A stretch of DNA of 64,000 bases from NCBI GenBank assembly GCA_000151295.1, contig GG745347.1, forward strand, positions 371,147-435,146. Reading direction: 5' to 3'. The DNA comes from Allomyces macrogynus ATCC 38327. Its lineage: Eukaryota; Blastocladiomycota; Blastocladiomycetes; Blastocladiales; Blastocladiaceae. The notes under the pieces are model-generated. The model had not been told where the DNA came from and did no database searches. It saw only the letters and a program-made list of their open reading frames with translations. This document shows, piece after piece, positions 32,930 through 41,906 of the stretch (position 1 is its first letter; each line of letters starts with the position of its first letter). A program made the position numbers and the translations under genes.

Positions 32930-33266
32930 GATGTGGGGGAAGGGGAGTATATACCTGATGTTTTGTGCCAACGGAACAGGTGGACGCAAAGGACGAGGAA
33001 TGCAAGTGACCATCTGTGGGTCTGTCAGGGGTCGACAGGACCGTGACGCGACACCAACCTCGACGCGACGCACTTTTGGATGTCGGTACCTGCGTTGGGC
33101 ACGCCAGAGGATCGAAAGCGATACGACCGCAAGCGCCATTTCGTCGCTCCATTCTCCACCCGGTCGAGGATATTACGAGTCTACGGCAATATATATAGAT
33201 GCGACTATGGATTCCCTTCCTTCCTCCCTCCATCCTCTACTCTCCACCCCGACCGCAACGTCTACT
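32930..33266. other. Convergent 3' intergenic region
   Basis: Lies between the 3' ends of GID8 and the transporter gene. GAGTATATACCTGATG near 32946 and a CAATATATATAGATG stretch near 33188 are candidate polyadenylation elements for the plus- and minus-strand gene respectively. Confidence 0.45.
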
Positions 33267-34869
33267 CTACGAGCTGCGCAGCTCGGCCACGACCTGCGCC
33301 GGGGTCTTCCCCTTGGTCTCCGGCAAGATGCGCAGGCCAATTGCGCCCATGACCAGCAAATACACGGCCAAGATCACAAACACATACGACCCGATCTGGC
33401 GCAGCAGCGGCGGGAAAGCAAACAGGATAATGAAGTTGCCCAAGTTATTGGCGACGAGCGCGACCTGCGAGGCCACACCGACCGCCGCGGGTTCCACGAC
33501 CTCGGCTGTGTAAATGAACGGCACCGAGCTGAGACCGATCGCGAAGGTGGTCACGGCGAGAATGAACGCGACGAGCGCGACGTAGGGCTGCCCGAGCTTT
33601 TCGGCGAGCGTGAAGACGGCGGCGCAGATGGCCATGCAGAACATAGACGCGAGAATTAGCGGGCGGCGGCCGTACCGCTCAAGCAAGAGGCCCGGGACAA
33701 AGTTGAGCAGCACGTAGTAGAGGTCGAAGATGACGAGGAAGAGCGACGCCGCGTAGGCCGACGGCAAGATCAGCGTCAAGATCGAGAAGGCAAACGAGAA
33801 GTAACTAAACAGCACGGGCATGGTTGTGAGTCGTCGCGAAGTGAGGTGCGCAAAGACCCGACAAATACGTACACGTTGATCCCCGACAACTGCTGCGTCG
33901 CGTGCGACAGCACCAAGATCCACAACGACTTGCGGTGCGCACGCGACGTCAAGAACTCGCTGAGCGACACGGTCGCGCCCGCCGCGCCGCTGCCCGACGC
34001 CGCGTCCTTGCACTCCTTGCTTTCAGACTGCGGCGAATCGAGCGCCGCCAACTCCTCGTGCGCGCCCATGCGCTGCATCACCGTCTCGGCTTCGCTAGTG
34101 CGGCCCTGTGCGCGCAGGTAGACGGGCGACTCGACAACGACCAGGAGCAGTGCAAGTTGCAGGACGCAGAAGAAGGCGCCGACGAGAATCGTCAGACGCC
34201 AATATTGCGGGTCCGACCAGAGGAATGAGACGAGGGCGGTCACGAACAGGCCCGTTGCGAGGCCGAGGACTGAGAAGACGCCTATTTCAGCACAGCGTCA
34301 GTATCTCACTTCTCCACCCGTTTGCTTCAGCGAAAACCGTACCCAAGAGCCCGCGCTTCGCAATTGGTGCAATCTCCGAAATGTACATGGGGGCGAGTGT
34401 CGACCCGCCGCCCGTGCCGAGCCCGGCGAGCAAACGCCCAATAATCAGCATCGGCAAATTGGTCGCAAACGCCATCATCAGCGACGCGATCAGCAGCGGA
34501 ATGTTGAGCACTTGCATCGTGCGCACGCGGCCGTACTTGTCGCACGCGCGGCCCGCCCACAGCGCGCCGAGCGCACCGCCGAGCGCCAAAACGGCATTCG
34601 CCGTCGAGTACTCGAGCGCCGACATCGGGATGCAGGTCGGTGCGACGAGGAAGGTCGGGTAGGACTGGGTCGGGGTCGAGTCGACGCACGGGAGCGTGTT
34701 GAGCTCGCTGGTGGACAGGACATGAGGGTCAGTGTCGGAATTCGAACGGCGGGCGGGCGGGTCGAGATGAGCGGGCAAGTACGCACCCGAGATGGTGGCC
34801 CAGATGGTACATCGACAGGGCGGCCGTGGCCCCGCACAGGTACAGGTACATGGGCGACGAGGCCGTCAT
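33267..34869 (-). CDS. MFS sugar-transporter-family protein (VPS73/SLC2-like)
   Basis: Major facilitator superfamily member of the sugar porter group, probably a proton-coupled or facilitative hexose carrier in the plasma or vacuolar membrane; substrate unknown. Exons 34869-34787, 34707-34343, 34281-33873 and 33804-33267 give 464 residues. Motifs in order: MYHLGHHLGELNTLP at TM1 across intron 1; GRACDKYGR (the loop 2-3 motif GxxxDKxGR); LLAGLGTGGGSTLAPMYISE in TM4-5; RGLLGVFSV across intron 2; VVVESPVYLRAQGR (PESPR-like); QQLSGINVYF in TM7 across intron 3; LLERYGRRPL; and ILPETKGKT at the end of TM12 (PETKG signature). All diagnostic sugar-porter motifs are present, which makes the family call firm. 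It diverges from Kap121. Confidence 0.9.
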
Positions 34870-35641
34870 CGTGGATGCTGCTGCCGTGGTGCGCTGTGTC
34901 GACGGACGGGGTGGAGTGGAGAGAGAGAGAGTAGGTGGAGCAGGAAGCCGTGGTCACAACAAGTCGTGGGTCGTCAGGCAGCGGGCCCAGTCGGTTCAAA
35001 TTGCTCTCGGATCAGCGGGCTCGAAGATTGGGTCCTCGTGGTTGAGTTGGAGGTTGGAATAAGGGGAGTGGGCGAGCATGGAGCGTCGAATCAAGGTTGC
35101 CCAGGGCTGATGGAGCAGCGCCTCGAGCAAAAGGGGATCACTGTGCGTCGAGATCGTGATTTGTGGGGCCATTTCGTCGAGAACAATGGTGCGCGTGCGG
35201 CGACTGAGTGTCGGAACAGCTCCGGATGAGTGCGGAAGCAAGCCGGGCGCAAATGAAGCGGAAAATGAAGACCAGGCGCGTGCTTGATGCACGATTGTCT
35301 CGCAGTGCGAGGCGGAGTGGTGGTGGCAACAAGGTGGGTCGTGGCAACCAGGTCATGCGCTCGCACGTGCACGCGCAACCCTCCCCACCGCACACACGCC
35401 TCCCAACTTGGCGGGGTGGTCGCGTCGCTGGCCAGCGTCGAGCAAATCGTCGTCCGTGGTCTCTGTCCTGTGTCCTGCCACCAACTCGACCCGCGCCGCT
35501 ACTGCCGTCAACTGCGACCGGACAGAGCACTTGCGACGCCGACGACCCGCCCGCCGCCCGTTGTGATCATCGCGCGGCGCTGACGTGTGCTTGGGAATCC
35601 CTTCTGCTCGACCGAAACAGACCTCATTGCTATCGCCAAAC
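34870..35641. other. Bidirectional intergenic region between transporter and KAP121
   Basis: About 770 bp between divergent starts, including a short GA run (34919-34931). No gene or RNA feature recognised. Confidence 0.5.
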
Positions 35642-38600
35642 ATGGAGCAGACCGTCGCGCACCTCACGACGCTGCTGCACACGCTCGCGTCGACCGACAA
35701 TGAGCAACGCGCCGCCGCCGAGGAGGTGCTCAGCAAGGAGTACCTCGAGAAGAAGCCCGACCTGGCACTCTCGGGTCTGATCCACATTCTGCGCAATAAC
35801 CCGGATGTGCCGGTGCGTTTTTCGTCATATTTGCTCGAATTGGTCGTGTCGGAACCGAATCTGATCAATGGTTTGTGCTCGTCTATCCAGCTTCGCTCGT
35901 TTGCCGCCGTCCTGTTCCGCCGCCTCGCGCTGCAGCCCGTCTCCGTGCCCGCGGCCGACGGGACCAAGTCGCACACGTCGGCACTCTTCATGATCCAGGA
36001 AACGACGCGCCGCGGGTGCTTGGCCGAGCTGCTGGGCGCGCTCGCTGCCGAGCCTGTTGTGACCGTGCGCAAAAAGCTGTGCGACTGCATTTCCGAGGTG
36101 GCCAAGGCGCTGCTCAACAAGAATGGTAGCGTTTCTCTTCTCTGCTGCCCCACCACCTTGTGTCGGCGGCAGCATTGGCGCGCGAGCTGCGCCACTATCG
36201 CTCACTCGATCGATTTACTTTAGTCGCGTGGCCCGAGCTCACGCCCGCTGTCCTGCAGTGCGTGCGCGCAGCCGAGCCCGAGTACCGCGAGTCGGCGTTC
36301 CGCATCCTCGGGTCGGTCCCGAAGCTGCTCATGCCCAACGACGTGCTCGACATGGTCACGGTCGGACCCATCTTCGAGTCGGGTCTCGCCGAGTCGGAGG
36401 TGCTCGCCGTGCGCATCACGGCGCTCAACGCGGCTGTGTTTTTCCTGATCGAGGCCGGCCCCGACACCAAGGCCGCGTCGTTTTCGGGGCTCATGGTCCA
36501 GATGCTTAACGTCCTGCCGGCGCTGCTCGGTGCGGGCAACGAGGAGGGGCTGACGGAGGCGTTTACGGCGCTGATTGAGCTGGCCGCCAACCAGCCCAAG
36601 CTGTTCCGTCCCGTCCTGCCTCAGATCCTGAGCTTTGCCCTGTCGATCATTGGTAACGCCCAGCTCGAGTCGACGACGCGGCACTCGTGCCTGGAACTGC
36701 TGCTCACGATCGTCGACGAGGCGCCCGCCATGGTGCGCAAGCTCACGCCCGACTTCCCGTCCAAGGTGATCCCAATCTGCCTCAACATGATGGCGCAGCT
36801 CGAGGACGACGAGTCGTGGCACACGGCGAGCTCGATCGAGGAGCAAGAGGACGAGAACGACGAGGACTACGTGATTGGCGAGCAGGCCATGGACCGGATC
36901 GCGCGTAAGCTCGGTGCCGTCGTCACGACGCCCGTCGCCTTCAGCATCATTCCGCAGATGCTGGCCGCACAGGAGTGGCAGCAGCGGCACGCGGCGCTCA
37001 TGGCCATTTCGGCGATTGGCGAAGGGTGCCACAAGGTGCTTAACAAGGACCTCGGCAAGGTCGTCAACATGGTCACGCCCTTCACGCAGGACCCGCATCC
37101 GCGCGTGCGCCATGCGGCATGTAACTGCATTGGCCAAATGGCGACCGACTTTGCGCCCAGCCTGCAAAAGAAGTTCCACAAGCACGTGATTCCGGCGCTC
37201 ATGGCGTGCATGGACGACGTCGCCAACCCGCGCGTGCAGGCACACGGTGCCGCGGCTCTCGTCAACTTTTGCGAGGAGGTCGAGCGCACGGACCTGGCGC
37301 CCTACCTCGAGGCCCTGTTCGGCAAGCTCGTGACGCTGGCCTCGTCGCCCAAGATTTACCTGCAGGAGCAGGCCATCACGACCATGGCCACGGTCGCCGA
37401 CGCGGCCGAGGACGCGTTCGTCCAGTACTACCCGGCTGTCATGCCGGCGCTGCTGCAGATCCTGTCGACGCCCAACAGCAAGGAACTGCGTCTTCTGCGC
37501 GGCAAGGCAATGGAGTGTGCGACGCTGATCGCCATGGCCGTCAAGAAGCCCGTCTTCCAGAACCACGCGCAGCTGTTCCTCGAGGCGTTGGCGCGCATCC
37601 AGAACGAGGTGACCGACCCGGACGACCCGCAGGTCTCGTACCTGATGCACGCGTGGGCACGGCTGTGCACGGTTCTTGCCGCCGATTTCGTGCCGTACTT
37701 GCCGATTGTCATGCCACCGCTGCTCACGGCCGCGCAGATCAAGCCCGAGGTGGCGCTGCTCGACGTCGACGACTCGGACGAGGACTACTCGCCCGAGGAC
37801 GGGTGGCAGCAGGCCATGATTGACGGCCAGCGGCTGTGCATTCGCACGTCGCTGCTCGACGAAAAGTGCTCGGCCATCGAAATGGTCATGTGCTACGCGC
37901 GCCACTTGGGCACCGGTTTCAAGCCGTACGTGCCGCAGGTCATGGAAATCTTGATCCCGAACCTGCTCTTCTACTACCACGACGGGGTTCGGCACGCGGC
38001 GATGCGCGCGATCCCGCCCGTCTTGGCGGCCGCGCAGGATGAGCCGACGGCGGTGCTCCCGCTGTGGTCGGTCGCGTTTGACAAGATTGCCAAGCTGCTG
38101 CCGCAGGAGCTCGACGTGGAAATGGCCTACAATGTCGTTGCCGGGCTGACCGAGGTGATTCAGCTGCTCGGCGAGCAGGCGCTCAACGACCAGCAGGCGG
38201 CGACGCTGATGCGCGTGCTCAACGTGGTGCTCAAGGAGTACTACGACCGCGTCAAGGCGCGCGAGGAGCAGCGTCAGGACGAGGACTTTGATCCGGACCA
38301 GGAGGAAGCGATCGAGGACGAGGCCGCGCTCGAGAACATGGTCATCACCGAGGTTGCCAAGCTGATCCAGACGCTGCTCAAGGTCTACGGCACGCACGCC
38401 CTCCCCCTCGTCGACCAGCTCATGGACTCGGTCGTCGTCTTCCTCAACGAGTCGGACGAGGATCTGATTCTTCTCGCCGTGTCGGTCTTTGACGACCTCG
38501 CCGAGTACACGGGCCCGGCGCTCGCGACCTACATGGGCGTCTTTGGCGAGCGGATCGTGCAGCTGCTCGCGTCGCCGCTGCCGTCGGTCCGGCAGTCGGT

Positions 38601-39114
38601 TGCGTACGGTGTCGGTATTGCCGCGACCAAGGGCGGGCCCGCCGTGCACCCGCTGTGCCTTGCCGCCGTCCCGCGTCTTGTCGAGATGGTGCGTGCGCCC
38701 AAGGCCCGCGACGACGACAACGTTGTGGCGACCGAGAACGCCGTGGCCGCGCTCGCGCGCATCTTGCGGTCAGACGTCCTCCCCGTCGATCAGCGCGACG
38801 AGGCCCTGGCCTTCTTTGTCATGTCGATGCCCGTTGTCTTTGATGAGGAGGAGGCGGTGGTCACGACCACGTTCCTACTGGATCTTGTCGAGAGCGCGCA
38901 CCCGGCGGTCGGCGCCCGGCTCGAGCATACGGTCGATGCCTTGCTCGAGGTGCTCTACCAGGGGACGCTCGACGACGACCAGCAGCTGCAGCAGCGCGCG
39001 CTCGCCGACGTCAAGACGCTCCTCGCGGGGATGCCGCAGGACAAGCAGACGGCGATCTGGAATGCGCTGCCCGCGGATAAGCGGTCGGTGCTCAAGGAGC
39101 GCGGGTTCTTCTGA
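35642..39114 (+). CDS. KAP121: Importin beta-3 family karyopherin (Kap121/Pse1/IPO5)
   Basis: Nuclear import receptor built of HEAT repeats that carries ribosomal proteins, histones and other cargo through the nuclear pore, releasing them on Ran-GTP. Exons 35642-35812, 35891-36125 and 36224-39114 give 1,098 residues, matching Kap121 (about 1,090) and IPO5 (about 1,097). Family marks: LRSFAAVLFRRL immediately after intron 1, WPELTPAVLQC after intron 2, the acidic loop EQEDENDEDYVIGEQAMDR, the HPRVRHAACNCIGQMATDF repeat, and DVDDSDEDYSPEDGWQ. Intron 1 (78 nt, donor GTGCGT) is a multiple of three and open, so the ORF reads through it; I excise it because the HEAT-repeat helix is then uninterrupted. 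Intron 2 is 98 nt. Confidence 0.95.
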
Positions 39115-39623
39115 GAGGGTGTTGTGTCTTTTCGTCTTTGGTTTGATGTGTGACCCCGCGGGCAGGATAGAGCCCCTGCACCAACGGGGGACGGGTTGGT
39201 CGTGTCGTCGTTTTGCTGTTTTCGGTCGTTGGTTGGTGCCGTTTGTGACGCTTTGGATTTAGTGCTCGTGTTCGTCGTGAGGCCTCTTTGTAGTTTACCT
39301 GGCCGTTTCTATTTCATTGCATTCTTTTCGGAGCGGATTGTCTTTGTCGCTGTCGGCTTGTCGGCCTGCAATCGCGCATGTATCAGCAAGAACGGCCGTG
39401 AGCCAGGTCAGAACATGCAAGAACAAACAAGCCCGCGGAAGGGAGCCAACGGGGATGAAGCTCGGTGGCGAAAGCGAAAGCAGCCGTGAATGCGCCGCCG
39501 GGTTGTTCATGACAAAGACGCGACCGACCCGCTCTCGAACTGCTGCGTGCTCCTCCGAGTCAGTCTGCACCGCGCTCTCTCCCCAACACTGCGCACACAG
39601 CACCCGACACCAACACCAACACC
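39115..39623 (+). other. Intergenic, no gene seen
   Basis: About 510 bp between Kap121 and ATX1, same strand. A short ACCAACACCAACACC repeat sits directly before the ATX1 start. Confidence 0.5.
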
Positions 39624-40022
39624 ATGGCCGTATGTTGGACAAGGAATGCAAGGCGACACCGAGGCATCCAGCGCGACGCCGTTGAGCACAACCCGGCAAC
39701 ACCAGTGACGCGCTTGCGAGCATCAATTGACATGACCTGCTCGCTCACGTAGACTTACACGTTCAACGTCACCATGACCTGCACCGGGTGCTCGGGCGCC
39801 GTCGAGCGTGCGCTCAAGCGGTTGGGCGGTACGCTTTCCGCCCGTTCAGTTCGCGTTCTTTTGCCCCAAAGCTGATCGATAGGCCAACCACGCTGTCTAG
39901 GCATCAACAACCTCGACATTTCGCTCGAGAAGCAGACGGTGGTTGTCGAGACGGACCACTCGCTCGAGACGGTCTTTGAGACGATCAAGAAGACGGGCAA
40001 GGCCGTGACGGTCGCCGCGTAA
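39624..40022 (+). CDS. ATX1: Atx1-type cytosolic copper metallochaperone
   Basis: Carries Cu(I) to the secretory-pathway copper ATPase (Ccc2/ATP7). Three exons: 39624-39629 (only ATG GCC), 39753-39828 and 39901-40022, giving 67 residues. The joined start MATYTFNVTMTCTGCSG has the MxCxxC copper-binding motif (MTCTGC), and the C-terminal half (LDISLEKQTVVVETD, then VFETIKKTGKAV) completes the ferredoxin-like HMA fold, including the lysine typical of Atx1 rather than of ATPase domains. The six-base first exon is unusual, but no other nearby ATG gives the conserved MATYTFNV start in frame. Introns are 123 and 72 nt with GTATGT and GTACGC donors. Confidence 0.92.
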
Positions 40023-40244
40023 CGCGGCACCGCGAGGCGCAGGATGTCCTGTAAATATGACCGTGAGGTTACTCTTTCATCGCGCACTTTGTCCACGTCG
40101 GTTTGGCGAATGAGGGAGCATTTCGGTCAGCAGTTTCTGTCGGTTTCTGTCAGCTCATAGCATCCTCATTGCTTGGGCCTGATTGCTCTGTTCAACCCGC
40201 CGCTCATCAGCACAGCATCACGCGAACCGCCAACTTGCTGCAAA

Positions 40245-41478
40245 ATGGCGTCGAGCTCCAACGCCAGCAATCCGCTCAAGGACTATGATGTGCAGGTCGA
40301 CTATTATGCGCTGCTCGACATTACGCTGGATGCCGAGCCAGGCGCCATCAAGAAGGCGTACTACAAGAAATCACTCGAGCTGCATCCAGGTTCGCATTCA
40401 ACCCCATCGCACCACAAAAACAACATGACCTGACGCTGTTTTATGCGTTGCGTAGACAAGAACCGCGACAATCCCGATGCAGCGACGCTGTTCCACCAAA
40501 TCAAGCAGGCATATGAGTTGCTCTCGAACGAGGCAGCCAAGACCGCGTACGATGCGATTGTACGGCAGCGGCAGGAGCAGCGCGCGCGGTTCGAGAAGAT
40601 GGACGCGGCCAAGCGCCAGATGCGCGAGGGTACGTCGTTGTGCTGGACCCGGCGTCCAGGGCCATATCCGAGGCTAACGACGATGGTTGCACAGATCTGG
40701 AAGCGCGCGAGCGCGCGGCCGAGTTGGCGCGCAAGCAAACCGTCAAGACCGAGCTGAATCGCTCGGCCGAGGTTCGTTGATTCTGCTTGTGTCGTCGCGG
40801 ATGACCGAGCCCAACGTGCTTCTAACCGACGCGGCCTTCGTTTCGCTGCAGATTGAGCGCTTGCGGTCCGAGAACGCACAGAAACTGCGCGACCACACGG
40901 CGCAACTCGCACACCGTGCCGCCGCATCCGCCCACGTCGTACGGTCCACCTCCTCGGCCTCTTCTCCACCCACCACCGACCCTGCGCACCGCACGCTCAA
41001 GTGCAAGTGGCGCGTCTCGCGCGTGCAGCACACTGATTTGACCCTACGTGCCATGTTTACGCCGTACGGTGCCGTCGAGCAACTTCTCGTCGCGCCCATC
41101 AAGCCAGGCAAGAAAACTGGCACGGCCGTCGTGCAAATGGCGCGCAAGGAGGATGCGGTCGCGGCCATGCGCGCGCACACCGGGGGTAAGCTCGGCAAGG
41201 TGGACGAGGTGACGTGGGCTACTGGCAGTCCGCCGCCGGTATCGGAGCCCGTTCAAGCGCCTGCGGCGGCGCCGGCAAGGCCATCAACCGTGTCGCTTGG
41301 GACAGCGGCAGCTACGGCGGTGGGTGCGCGCGCAATTTTGGGGCAGGAGGCGGATATTTTGCGAATGATGAGCGCGCGACGCGTGCAGCCATCAGCGTCC
41401 AGCAGAGATGCAGCGAGCAGCAGCGGCGCCACGGGGCCAACGGGTGGGTCGAGCAGCAGCAATCGTTCGGAAACCTGA
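40245..41478 (+). CDS. DNAJC17/Cwf23-type J-domain protein with RRM
   Basis: J-proteins of this type are splicing-associated Hsp70 co-chaperones. Exons 40245-40389, 40456-40629, 40695-40771 and 40852-41478 give 340 residues. Residues ~18-85 are a J domain: DYYALLDITLDAEPGAIKKAY, then LELHPDKNRDN with the HPD motif split by intron 1 (HP before, D after), then FHQIKQAYELLSN. A charged coiled-coil follows (RAAELARKQTVKTELNRSAE joined to IERLRSENAQKLRDH). The C-terminal RRM (~230-310) includes LKCKWRVSR and AMFTPYGAVEQLLVAP. The tail is Ser/Gly-rich. J domain, coiled coil and RRM in that order are diagnostic for DNAJC17. It lies 222 bp downstream of ATX1 on the same strand. Confidence 0.92.
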
Positions 41479-41906
41479 GAGCTATGTAGTCGTGACAGTA
41501 ACAAAGTGTATTTTGTAACATGACCATGGCTCGTGCTCTACAACCCCACACTCACACTTCACTTCGGAGAGAATCTCGACCAACCATGATTCCAGCAGAT
41601 CAAACGTCTTCCCTTCTGGGTTTGGCCGTTGTGCTTTCTTTGTCTTGCGCAGCGGCAACGGCAAGCGCCGAGTACGCTTCGTGATTTCAACGGTTTTTTG
41701 GTTACTGACATCCTCAGCGCATCAATGCAAACGTTGACTTGCAAGCGCGTTCTGGCTTCAGCCTTGTGCGCCACGTGTGCAGCGACGCAGACCACATGCT
41801 GAAACCATCATTGCACTCAATTTGCTTTCCCGAAACTGACATTCATACATTTTGTGCCGCTCTTGATCCTAGCGGGATTTCTCCTTTTCGCTCTGCTTTA
41901 ATGACG
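41479..41906. other. Convergent intergenic region
   Basis: About 430 bp between the 3' ends of DNAJC17 and the GTPase gene. No feature recognised. Confidence 0.5.

Noticed and set aside
36220..38649. 809-codon minus-strand open frame inside KAP121
   Set aside because: Antisense shadow of a clear HEAT-repeat importin; composition is Arg/His/Asp-rich without any recognisable domain.
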